Positions 1-7,551 of a stretch of 21,870 bases of DNA are shown here, piece after piece (positions within the stretch are counted from its first letter, which is position 1; every line of letters begins with the position of its first letter). Both the position numbers and the translations under genes were made by a program. The notes under the pieces were generated by a model. The model saw only the letters and a program-made list of their open reading frames with translations, searched no databases and was not told the origin of the DNA. This DNA is from a virus: positions 1 through 21,870 of the IMG/VR virus record IMGVR_UViG_3300032284_001551. The stretch is one strand, 5' to 3'.

Positions 1-2747
1 CCACTTGTTCCGCTATAGCCAGAGATTCCACTAAAACCGCTATAACCGCTAATACCTGAAAAACCAGAAAAACCACTAATACCATTTGCAATTGCAAAAA
101 TGATTGGCAAGTTATTAATAAAACCTGTAGTGCCTGTGCCAGCAGAAGAAACTAATGAAACAGGAATTGTCCAATAAGTTGTGTTATTAATTGGATTTGA
201 AGTAATCTTCCATGTTTGTGAATTAGAACTATTAGTTTGATCTTGTATAACTACTTCTTCAGTTGCAGCAAGTAAAGCTAAAAATACGCTTATATCAACA
301 TTATTAGCTGCTAAATTGCTAACATTTAATTGAGTTGCATTAATTTGAATTAAATTATTCCAAAGCAAATAATCTGAACCTGGATCGCCACTAATAGATA
401 AAGAGTTTGCTTTGTAAAGATAATAATTGCTTGATACGCCACTTGCGCCAGAATATCCACTAATGCCAGAAAAACCAGAATAGCCAGAAATACCAGAATA
501 CCCTGAGATACCACTAAAACCAGAGTAACCAGAAATTCCACTATAGCCTGAATATCCTGAGATACCGCTATATCCGCTTATACCGCTATAACCACTATAA
601 CCACTATAACCAGAAATTCCACTATATCCGCTTATACCGCTATAGCCACTTATTCCAGAGAATCCAGAGTAACCGCTTGTTCCAGAATAACCTGAAATCC
701 CACTAAATCCAGATGTTCCACTATATCCAGAAATGCCACTAAAACCAGAATATCCACTAATTCCAGAAATACCAGAATAACCAGAAATACCAGAAATACC
801 AGAGTAGCCAGAAATACCAGAGTCACCACTAAAACCTGAAATACCACTATCTCCAGAATAACCAGAGATACCAGAATCACCGCTATAACCACTAATGCCA
901 GAATCTCCTGAGAAACCTGAGATACCAGAATCACCGCTAAAGCCACTAAATCCTGAGATACCACTATCACCAGAATATCCGCTTAGACCTGAGTAGCCAC
1001 TAATTCCGCTATATCCAGAAAATCCAGATATACCACTATATCCACTTATGCCCGAATAACCAGACCTACCAGAATAACCTGAAATTCCAGAATAACCTGA
1101 AATTCCAGAATAACCTGATCTACCAGAATACCCAGAAAATCCTGATCTGCCAGAATAACCACTTATTCCGCTAAATCCAGAAATTCCTGAAAAACCAGAA
1201 ATACCAGAATATCCAGAATATCCACTTATTCCTGAGTCGCCAGAAAATCCGCTATAGCCTGAAATTCCACTATCTCCAGACCAACCAGAAATACCTGATT
1301 CTCCAGAGTAACCAGATTCGCCAGACCAGCCACTATAGCCACTAATTCCGCTTCCAGAATAACCTGAGATTCCGCTATCACCAGACCAGCCTGAGATTCC
1401 GCTATCACCAGACCAGCCTGAGATTCCGCTATATCCACTTTGAGCAATTAATTCCCAGCGAACAGGATCAACTTCTGGGGGGCTGCCTGAGTTACCAGGT
1501 TCAGCACTTATCCATGTAAAAGAACTTCCAGCAGAACTTACTAAATCATTTTGATTGTAGGTTGCTAGAGCATCCCATTCACCTCTAGGTACAAGGCTAA
1601 TTCCTGAATATCCACTTGTTCCGCTATAACCAGAAAAACCTGAATAACCTGAGAAACCTACAATTCGACCAGCATTAAACCATTCAGTACCATTCCAGAC
1701 CCAAAGATCGCCATCTGAATCAACAATGTAAGCATCATTAACTTGATTGCCAGTAGGGGGCAAATCGGCAGGGGTTGGAACAGTTCCTAATAAATTAATT
1801 GAAGTACCTTGTTGTCCACTAAATCCGCTATAGCCTGAAAATCCAGAAGTTCCAGAGTAACCAGAGGTGCTATCACCAGAGTAACCAGAAGTCCCTGAAT
1901 AACCGCTTTCGCCACTATATCCAGAGAACCCACTTATTCCGCTAAATCCGCTATAGCCTGAAGTACCCACTCCAGAAAATTGTGTCCAAATAATTGGAGT
2001 TACATTGATTGTTCCAGCTATAGGAGCAATAACTACCCAACCTGTGCTGCCATTAACAGTTCCATATTCAATGAAAGTAAAAGCACCTGGGACTTCAGCC
2101 CAAATGTCCATATCGGTTGATCTTGACCAGGCTGCTTCTGAAGCTACATAAATACCATTTTGAGCAGGATTTTGTTGATCTTTTACGCAAACACGATCAC
2201 CAGCCACAATTTGATAATCATCAACAATAGGCAAACCAATAAGATCAATATCGCCCTGGGCAGGGGTAGTAGCGCATTGACATGATGCTTTAGGAGTAAC
2301 GCCTTGAGCAACACCATCTACATACGCTTTATTTGCTATATCAATAGGGTTTACAGGTAAGGTATCAACTTGACCTGTAACAGCAAACATATTTTGAAGG
2401 GCTGCTGAATAATAGCCATTTTCTAAACCATAAAGCTGTGCAAATGCAGCAGCAGTTCCAGCAGTCATTAAATTTGTTACAAAATCGCCACGATACCAGG
2501 CTCTTGCTACAGTTCCTTCTTGACCACGAACAACAGTTAAAGCATCACCAGTAATATTAGTGCAGGAAACTATTTCAACAATTAAATTATTTGTGGAATT
2601 TACAAGAGTAAGAGTTACCGCTTCACTAACCCCAGGCGCAGGAAAATATGAACCAGTACCACCAGCAACATAAATTACTGTATCAGTACTAGATACTGGT
2701 AGCGCAAGGGTAGTTTGCGCTTGATTGGCAAATAATAGTATTGTCAT
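1..2747 (-). CDS. Large modular tail fibre with Gly-X-Ser collagen-like repeats (3' end outside window)
   Basis: The frame is open from ATG at 2747 to the left edge (at least 915 residues), with no stop, so the gene is partial. AAAAGGG lies six bases before the ATG. Residues 1-100 resemble the start of the fibre gene at 3058-4437, including the motif RGQEGT, and probably anchor to the baseplate. Residues to about 254 hold a typical fibre module (GDRVCVKDQ, NGIYV). Gly-X-Ser blocks then alternate with globular modules: one near 316-360 (DGDLWVWNGTEWFNAG), one near 385-434 resembling a CBM5/12-type carbohydrate-binding fold (RGEWDALATYNQNDLV), and one near 770-885 (VVIQDQTNSSNSQTW) known from other phage repeat fibres. 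X is mostly Tyr, Ile, Phe, Asp or Trp, and Pro is absent from the repeats. The role as a host-recognition fibre is inferred from position and domains. Confidence 0.88.
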   Translation of the reverse strand, partial: MTILLFANQAQTTLALPVSSTDTVIYVAGGTGSYFPAPGVSEAVTLTLVNSTNNLIVEIVSCTNITGDALTVVRGQEGTVARAWYRGDFVTNLMTAGTAAAFAQLYGLENGYYSAALQNMFAVTGQVDTLPVNPIDIANKAYVDGVAQGVTPKASCQCATTPAQGDIDLIGLPIVDDYQIVAGDRVCVKDQQNPAQNGIYVASEAAWSRSTDMDIWAEVPGAFTFIEYGTVNGSTGWVVIAPIAGTINVTPIIWTQFSGVGTSGYSGFSGISGFSGYSGESGYSGTSGYSGDSTSGYSGTSGFSGYSGFSGQQGTSINLLGTVPTPADLPPTGNQVNDAYIVDSDGDLWVWNGTEWFNAGRIVGFSGYSGFSGYSGTSGYSGISLVPRGEWDALATYNQNDLVSSAGSSFTWISAEPGNSGSPPEVDPVRWELIAQSGYSGISGWSGDSGISGWSGDSGISGYSGSGISGYSGWSGESGYSGESGISGWSGDSGISGYSGFSGDSGISGYSGYSGISGFSGISGFSGISGYSGRSGFSGYSGRSGYSGISGYSGISGYSGRSGYSGISGYSGISGFSGYSGISGYSGLSGYSGDSGISGFSGFSGDSGISGFSGDSGISGYSGDSGISGYSGDSGISGFSGDSGISGYSGISGISGYSGISGISGYSGFSGISGYSGTSGFSGISGYSGTSGYSGFSGISGYSGISGYSGISGYSGYSGYSGISGYSGISGYSGYSGISGYSGFSGISGYSGISGYSGFSGISGYSGASGVSSNYYLYKANSLSISGDPGSDYLLWNNLIQINATQLNVSNLAANNVDISVFLALLAATEEVVIQDQTNSSNSQTWKITSNPINNTTYWTIPVSLVSSAGTGTTGFINNLPIIFAIANGISGFSGFSGISGYSGFSGISGYSGTS
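432..1440 (-). repeat. Main Gly-X-Ser triplet block, about 110 triplets
   Basis: Nearly every third codon is Gly and the residue before it is Ser, giving strings such as SGYSGISGFSG. Smaller blocks of the same type lie at about 1800-1980, 1595-1660 and 1-90. The periodicity fits a collagen-like triple helix or another Gly-packed helix. The usual Pro-rich pattern is absent and aromatic X residues are very frequent. One register break (GGA AGC GGA) lies near 1347-1355, and another (GGT GAT AGC ACC TCT) in the smaller block near 1860-1877. Confidence 0.92.
1363..1416. repeat. Two perfect 27-bp tandem units inside the Gly-X-Ser block
   Basis: The 27-base unit at 1363-1389 recurs exactly at 1390-1416, and a third partial copy of 16 bases follows. 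Each unit encodes nine residues (DSGISGWSG in register). A separate 18-base perfect tandem lies at 1069-1086 and 1087-1104. These perfect copies stand out against surrounding repeats that are identical in protein but varied in DNA, and suggest recent unit duplication. Confidence 0.9.
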
Positions 2748-2768
2748 GGCAAACCCTTTTGAACACTA

Positions 2769-3041
2769 TTAAAGAATACTATAAGTATCGTCTGCTGCAC
2801 CAGTAAATTTTACATTTGTTACAGGGAAAGTTAATACATAAACAATTTGACTTGTTTCTGTATAAGTAGGTGTAACTGCTGAATAATAAGTTGCGCCATT
2901 ATCAAATGAAAGCTGAATTGCACGACTACCATTGGCAGAATTTAAAACTAAAGTTGCTGGATATTGTAAATTTGGAACAGATACACTCGCAAATGTACCA
3001 GCTAAAGTTCCTTTAATTGGGCTTCCAAAATTGTATGTCAT
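2769..3041 (-). CDS. Small probable virion protein (90 aa) between two fibre genes, function unknown
   Basis: The protein begins MTYNFGSPIKGT and ends AADDTYSIL. I chose ATG at 3041 because AAAGGAA lies five bases upstream. An upstream ATG in frame at 3077 would overlap the end of the previous gene and lacks such a site. The sequence is rich in Ser, Thr, Val and Tyr, has no charged clusters, signal peptide or membrane segment, and reads as a compact beta-strand protein. It contains a short stretch (IQLSFDNGATYY) seen in small fibre-associated proteins. Its place between two fibre genes suggests a fibre or baseplate accessory role, but I do not recognise the family. Confidence 0.72.
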   Translation of the reverse strand: MTYNFGSPIKGTLAGTFASVSVPNLQYPATLVLNSANGSRAIQLSFDNGATYYSAVTPTYTETSQIVYVLTFPVTNVKFTGAADDTYSIL

Positions 3042-3046
3042 ATCTA

Positions 3047-3053
3047 TTCCTTT
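3047..3053 (-). promoter_or_regulatory. Ribosome binding site that decides the start at 3041
   Basis: The minus strand reads AAAGGAA, then five bases, then ATG at 3041. This favours the 90-residue product over the 102-residue frame that starts at 3077. Confidence 0.7.
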
Positions 3054-3057
3054 AAAA

Positions 3058-4437
3058 TTAACTGCTGCCAAGTACAAGCCAGCGACATTCAGTTTGAGCT
3101 GGCAAACTCATATAAAATCCATTTGATTGTTGGGATTGTGATCCAGCAGGATTATGACCATTATTATCAGTAATTTGTAAAGACCAAACATTTGTCATTG
3201 CAATTGAGAAATTAACAAAATCTCCATTGTTATATGTACCAACACCCCATTGCATCAATAAGCCATTAAAAAGATAACAATATCCAACACCAGTAAGAGA
3301 TATTTTTCCAGCTTCTAAATAATTAAAACTTTGTCCATCAACATTACCACCGCCATCAATAGCAGCTAGTCTTGTTCCTGTTTGTGTCCAAGCACCAAAG
3401 AAATCAAAACCGCTTGCACCAGTTTCCGCAGTTGCAATAAATCCTGTTCCAGCACCAGTAATAATATTTGCTGAGAAAACATTGCCACCGCCAGAAGTGT
3501 TTATGCCAGTAACTACACCAATATCAAAAGGAGTCGTTGTACCAATAACAGCAGAATTAGTTTTAACAGTATCGCCAGTAATGCTACCAATGCTGTAAAC
3601 ATTACCACCGCTATCAATAGCAGCTAGTTTTGTTCCTGTTTGTGTCCAAGCACCAAAATAATCAAATCCACTTGCGCCTGTTGCTGAAGTTGCAATAAAA
3701 CCTGTACCAGCCCCATTTAAAATATTTGCACTAAATACATTACCGCCACCTGTTGTATCAATTGCAGTTATTACACCACCAAAAAAAGGTGTTGAAGTTC
3801 CAGCTACTATAGAGTTAGTAGTAACTGTTCCACCAGATGTTACATTGGTTGCATTTACAGCATTAGTAGCGTTTGTTGCAGAATAAGCTGTTGAAGCATT
3901 TCCATTAATATTTAATGTATATGTACCGCCATCACTTTTAACAAGAGCATAATAATTAACACCATTATTTGTGCTAATAGTTGCATCGTTTTTAAATATT
4001 ACATTTACATTTGGTGAATTTGCACCAATTTGTAAAGAACCACCAGGTAAATATGCAGTATTGGCAGTAAGAAGTCCACTAGCTGTTAAAGTAGTTGCGC
4101 TAACTGCACCAGTAAAAGCTGCTCCAGAAATTTGAGCAAAGTTTTGCATTGTTCCAGCAGTAGGAAACATAGCAACAGTATCGCCAGCGTTCCAATTTAA
4201 AGGAGTTGTACCTTCTTGACCCCTTGCAACTATTAGGGTATTCCCTGATCTAGTAGTGCAGCTTGCTATTTCATAAAGTAAACCAGTTGAAGCATCTACA
4301 AGAGTAATTAAAAAAGTTTGTCCAGTTGTAGGAACAGGCATACCAGCACCAGAAGAAACTGTAATAGTCGTGCTGGTAGTAGTAATAGGCGCAGATAGGG
4401 TTGTCTTTATATTATTTGCAAATAATAAAGTAGTCAT
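3058..4437 (-). CDS. Tail fibre / receptor-binding protein with gp53-like C-terminal domain
   Basis: This 459-residue protein begins MTTLLFANNIKTTL and shares its first 100 residues in pattern with the larger fibre downstream (LLFAN, EI.SCT, RGQEGT, MTAGT/PTAGT), so both probably dock on the same baseplate part. The middle is Ser/Thr/Asn/Gly-rich, typical of trimeric fibre shafts, with an 86-residue internal duplication (copies near 205-281 and 291-367). The last 85 residues (CYLFNGLLMQWGVG, then NVWSLQITDN, ending ECRWLVLGSS) resemble the phage gp53-like C-terminal fibre domain, which usually forms the receptor-binding tip. It lies ten bases after the baseplate gpI-like gene. Function is inferred from these similarities. 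Confidence 0.82.
   Translation of the reverse strand: MTTLLFANNIKTTLSAPITTTSTTITVSSGAGMPVPTTGQTFLITLVDASTGLLYEIASCTTRSGNTLIVARGQEGTTPLNWNAGDTVAMFPTAGTMQNFAQISGAAFTGAVSATTLTASGLLTANTAYLPGGSLQIGANSPNVNVIFKNDATISTNNGVNYYALVKSDGGTYTLNINGNASTAYSATNATNAVNATNVTSGGTVTTNSIVAGTSTPFFGGVITAIDTTGGGNVFSANILNGAGTGFIATSATGASGFDYFGAWTQTGTKLAAIDSGGNVYSIGSITGDTVKTNSAVIGTTTPFDIGVVTGINTSGGGNVFSANIITGAGTGFIATAETGASGFDFFGAWTQTGTRLAAIDGGGNVDGQSFNYLEAGKISLTGVGYCYLFNGLLMQWGVGTYNNGDFVNFSIAMTNVWSLQITDNNGHNPAGSQSQQSNGFYMSLPAQTECRWLVLGSS
3337..3825 (-). repeat. 86-residue internal duplication in the fibre gene
   Basis: Copies at about 3595-3825 and 3337-3567 are spaced exactly 258 bases (86 codons). Both contain GGGNVFSANI, GAGTGFIAT, TGASGFD and FGAWTQTGT. 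The DNA is also clearly similar (for example around 3363-3420 and 3621-3678), which points to a tandem duplication of a shaft module followed by divergence. Confidence 0.88.
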
Positions 4438-4447
4438 AATTTAAGCC

Positions 4448-5053
4448 CTAATAAGTTACATTGTAAGTATACTGGAATGGCAACTCTAAAGCACCTGAAT
4501 TTATACCAGATTGCATAATAAAAGCAAATTGAGTTAAGCCACCAGTAGTAATATGAATATTAACTACATTATCAGCAGCAAAAGTTACGCTAACTTGATA
4601 AGTATTGTCTAAAACAGCCAAAGTACCATTAGTACCTTGTAAAAATCTTTGAATACGCTTTTTTAACCAAGTTATATTAAATTGGTATCCATCGCCTTTA
4701 TAAAAATTCCAAGTAATAATTCTTTTAAAAATATCATCAGTTGTTATATAAAAACTGGTTGGAGAAATTAATTTTTCTGTATCATAAGAAAGTGTGTCAT
4801 AAGGTACTGAATCATATTCACCTAATCTTAAATAAGAACCTTGAGGAAGTGTAGGTCTTACAAGTCCATAAAGACCTAAAGCAACCCAATCTAAAGCAGC
4901 ACCATTTTGAACTGTATAAATAGGCAAATTAAGATTATTAAACCAATCTAAATATTCCTGAGCCAAAGTATTATATGCACCAACAAAAGCCTGAAGATCA
5001 CTATCATCATAATATTGTTGATATAAATAGGAAGGAATAATAGTTTTTAACAT
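4448..5053 (-). CDS. Baseplate protein, P2 gpI / Mu gp48-like by position
   Basis: This 201-residue protein starts MLKTIIPSYLYQQYYDDSD and contains LDWVALGLYGLVRP, a pattern seen in phage baseplate proteins encoded between the J-like wedge and the fibres. The C-terminal half, after KKRIQRFLQGTNGT, looks like a small beta domain. In P2 and Mu the equivalent protein (gpI, gp48) links the wedge to the tail fibres. ATG follows CAAGG in the end of the J-like gene, two bases after that gene's stop codon, so translation is probably coupled. The family assignment rests on context and general pattern and not on a catalytic motif. Confidence 0.66.
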   Translation of the reverse strand: MLKTIIPSYLYQQYYDDSDLQAFVGAYNTLAQEYLDWFNNLNLPIYTVQNGAALDWVALGLYGLVRPTLPQGSYLRLGEYDSVPYDTLSYDTEKLISPTSFYITTDDIFKRIITWNFYKGDGYQFNITWLKKRIQRFLQGTNGTLAVLDNTYQVSVTFAADNVVNIHITTGGLTQFAFIMQSGINSGALELPFQYTYNVTY

Positions 5054-5055
5054 TA

Positions 5056-6465
5056 TTAACCTTGATTAATAACTACTGAAGCTGTATTGGTTTCAAAATA
5101 ACTCTCTGGATCACCATAAATTAAACCAGTTCCAGCTTCAGGTGAAACTTCATCTCCATTAATATATATTGTAAAAACCATTCTTGAAAGCAATTGAGGT
5201 GGAATAATAGTAACAATTGCATTTTGGAATACATTTTGTAATTCAAATATATTAATTGGTTGCCCAACATAAATGCTATTAATATAATTAACTATTGCTG
5301 GATTGCCTAATTGCGCTACAGCAATAGGTGATACATAATTAGTAGAGGTTGTATTCCAAAGCAAATTAACACTAACTGTTTGTTGCAATGGATTTACAAA
5401 AGTAATGTTATAAGAATCAGGATAGTCATTAATAGAAACAGTTACATTACGAACATTAGGCGTAATAACCGCACCGCCTATATAACTTCCAGAACTTGTT
5501 GTATTTGCATTTAATTGGAAGGTATTAGGGGTTAATACTGTAATAGTATAAGTTCCATTAAATGCACTAGGATTAGACCCTGCAATAACAATAACTTGAC
5601 CTGTAGAATAACCATGAGTCAAATTGGTTGTTACTACTCCATTGGTAGCATTAGTAATGGCTGTAGCTTCTAAAACTGATCCTACAATGCTTGAAATATC
5701 AAATAGACCAGTAAAAATGGCATTTCCTACAGCATAAGGATCGCCACCGCCTACAATAATTTGCCAAAGATTTGTAGCAGCAATTCTGACTGCAATTAAT
5801 CTACGCTGCACTCCAGATACATTAGCCAATTGAGTTTTAAGAAATGTAGGCATACCAGAAGCTACTGCAAGACCAGCTTGAATAACTTGAGATTGATAAT
5901 CTTCTAAAGGTTGAGCAGTTGCACCAGGCAAGCCAGTAGTGGGATTAGTAACAGTTAAACTAACACCAGAAGGAATAGATGTAATGATTTGGGTTACAGT
6001 TCCAACAGGTACAGCCCATGATCCAGCATTAGTAGCCAAACAATACAAAGATACGCTTTGACCATCAGTTTCAACAATTCCACCATCTTGAACTGTATAT
6101 TGATGAGTACCATCAGAAACTACAAAACCCCTTGAAATGACAAATCCAGGCGTTCCAGAAAAAATAACATAAACAGATGTATTAGAACCTACACCTTGCT
6201 GAACACCATAAATTTGACCTAATTGATTTAATAAAAATGAATTAGCAGAATAAGGCGTAATACTATTAAAAAGTTCAACTCTAGCTGAATCTATGAGGGA
6301 CAAAGCACCTACATCTGTAGAACTAATATCTTCAATTAAGCTGCCTGGCAAGTTAGCTGTATAGCCAGGATTAGTAGCTGAAACTAAGGCAATCAACTCT
6401 TGCTGCAATACAGTTGGTGAAATTGGTTGTAATCCTGAAGAATTTACATCTGTTGTAATTGTCAT
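5056..6465 (-). CDS. Baseplate wedge protein, gpJ / gp47-like
   Basis: This 469-residue protein has the features of the baseplate J family (P2 gpJ, Mu gp47, T4 gp6): an N-terminal helical part (IEDISSTDVGALSLIDSARVE), a G-V-Q-Q-G-V-G segment, a beta domain with FVVSDGTHQYTVQDG, and the conserved stretch GLPGATAQPLEDYQSQVIQ. An extra beta module of about 70 residues is inserted at 266-336 (HGYSTGQ...SAFNGTYTIT...NTFQL); a related module sits in the sheath protein. The product forms the wedge ring around the hub that triggers sheath contraction in related phages. ATG overlaps the stop of the upstream gp25-like gene as ATGA. Confidence 0.86.
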   Translation of the reverse strand: MTITTDVNSSGLQPISPTVLQQELIALVSATNPGYTANLPGSLIEDISSTDVGALSLIDSARVELFNSITPYSANSFLLNQLGQIYGVQQGVGSNTSVYVIFSGTPGFVISRGFVVSDGTHQYTVQDGGIVETDGQSVSLYCLATNAGSWAVPVGTVTQIITSIPSGVSLTVTNPTTGLPGATAQPLEDYQSQVIQAGLAVASGMPTFLKTQLANVSGVQRRLIAVRIAATNLWQIIVGGGDPYAVGNAIFTGLFDISSIVGSVLEATAITNATNGVVTTNLTHGYSTGQVIVIAGSNPSAFNGTYTITVLTPNTFQLNANTTSSGSYIGGAVITPNVRNVTVSINDYPDSYNITFVNPLQQTVSVNLLWNTTSTNYVSPIAVAQLGNPAIVNYINSIYVGQPINIFELQNVFQNAIVTIIPPQLLSRMVFTIYINGDEVSPEAGTGLIYGDPESYFETNTASVVINQG

Positions 6466-6806
6466 GCTGCCACCTGTGATTGAATTTTAGTTCCTAAAGT
6501 TGTTACCACATTAACATTATATGTGGGGGTTGGGTTTTGTTCTTTAGTAATTTGTAAACTTGCAAAAAATGGAGCAAATTGTTGTTGAGTAACGATTACA
6601 TAGTAATCAGGAAAAACTTGCTGTATAACTGCTCTTTGAGCAGGTATTCCATAATTGGCATAAAAAGGAGATTCTCCTAGGCTTAGTTTTAAGACCTGAA
6701 TTAAAGTAGTTGCATAACCATACTCAAAATTGCCAGAAGCATCTTGGTCTATTTGTACCCAGGTTTGACCGCCACTTTCATTTGGTACTCTGCCATAAGT
6801 TCTCAT
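6462..6806 (-). CDS. Baseplate wedge protein, gp25 / gpW-like (Mu gp46 position)
   Basis: The 114-residue protein contains LGESPFYANYGIP near the middle, a pattern typical of small baseplate wedge proteins of the Mu gp46 / T4 gp25 group encoded just before the J-like protein. It probably joins sheath to wedge as a sheath initiator. No transmembrane or signal segment is present. It overlaps both neighbours by ATGA, so the three genes are likely translated as a coupled set. The assignment combines the short motif with strict gene order. Confidence 0.72.
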   Translation of the reverse strand: MRTYGRVPNESGGQTWVQIDQDASGNFEYGYATTLIQVLKLSLGESPFYANYGIPAQRAVIQQVFPDYYVIVTQQQFAPFFASLQITKEQNPTPTYNVNVVTTLGTKIQSQVAA

Positions 6807-7549
6807 GTTGGAGTTCCTGTAGTTCCACTACCAGTTTGTACACCACCATGTGTATGTGTACTTCCAACTGCTTTACCATTATTTGTAAGAGTTCCAGTAT
6901 TTTGGAAATTACCAGTTTGATTAATGTTTCCAGTAATGTTCATAGTTCCACCTGTACCACCACTAATGGCAAATCCATTTGTACCTGTGATTAATCCATT
7001 AACAGTTAAATTACCATTCATAGTTGTATTACCATTGTTTACAATTAAATTACCACCATTAAGATCAATTGTAATTCCTGATGCTGTTAAAGTCAGCTTA
7101 CAATCTTGATTTTTAGTAGTTATTTCTACCCCAGTTTCTCCATACATAACTAGGTATTGACCATTTACTGTAAAGAAATTGGTATTACCAAAAGGAAAAA
7201 ATACCAAAGCTGTAAGGTTTCCAGGCTCACTTAAATCAGGTGGCGCACCACCAGCCCCCAATCCAGAAGCATTTCTAAGGCTTACATTGGCAGGGATGCA
7301 ATAACCTTTGCAACCTGGTTGAATAGGGTATCTAATATATTCAGAACCAGCTATAGGGCAGGTTACTTCTGGAAGGGTAATACCTTCTGGGACTGTTACA
7401 TCAAATTTAACTGTAACAATAGACCCATTGACCGCAGTTACATAGCAAGGAAAAGATTGCCCATAAGATTGCAAGGCATCATTAATTTTACGATCTGTAA
7501 AATAATTAATGGATTGGGCAAAAGGGATTTTTTGATCTACATTTGACAT
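6803..7549 (-). CDS. Baseplate spike, gpV / gp138-like with HxH tip
   Basis: The 248-residue protein has an N-terminal region (about 1-120) of the gp138/gpV type, with an OB-fold pattern (FPCYVTAVNGSIVTVKFDV) followed by PGCKGYCIP and NLTALVFFPFG. Residues 150-228 form a Gly/Asn/Thr-rich repeat (GGNLIVNNGNTTMNGNLTVNG) expected for a triple-stranded beta-helix needle. The C-terminus holds THTHGGVQTGSGTTG, where His232 and His234 match the HxH pair that binds a metal ion at the needle tip in P2 gpV and phi92 gp138 trimers. The protein should pierce the outer membrane at contraction. No lysozyme domain is fused to it. Confidence 0.87.
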   Translation of the reverse strand: MSNVDQKIPFAQSINYFTDRKINDALQSYGQSFPCYVTAVNGSIVTVKFDVTVPEGITLPEVTCPIAGSEYIRYPIQPGCKGYCIPANVSLRNASGLGAGGAPPDLSEPGNLTALVFFPFGNTNFFTVNGQYLVMYGETGVEITTKNQDCKLTLTASGITIDLNGGNLIVNNGNTTMNGNLTVNGLITGTNGFAISGGTGGTMNITGNINQTGNFQNTGTLTNNGKAVGSTHTHGGVQTGSGTTGTPT

Positions 7550-7551
7550 AA

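Noticed and set aside
432-1440. Possible CRISPR or satellite array
   Set aside because: The period is a 9-base codon pattern with synonymous variation inside one long frame, not constant repeats with unique spacers.
350-1447. Hydrophobic open frames (Val/Ile/Leu-rich) at 350-541, 650-970 and 1226-1447, minus strand
   Set aside because: They are the shifted reading of the Gly-X-Ser codons (GGT TAT TCT read as CTG GTT ATT). No ribosome binding sites and the true frame is open throughout.
1-4437. Diversity-generating retroelement acting on the fibre genes
   Set aside because: No reverse transcriptase or template-repeat pair is visible. The internal similarity at 3337-3825 is a protein-level duplication and not an adenine-directed variable region. 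The element could lie outside the window.
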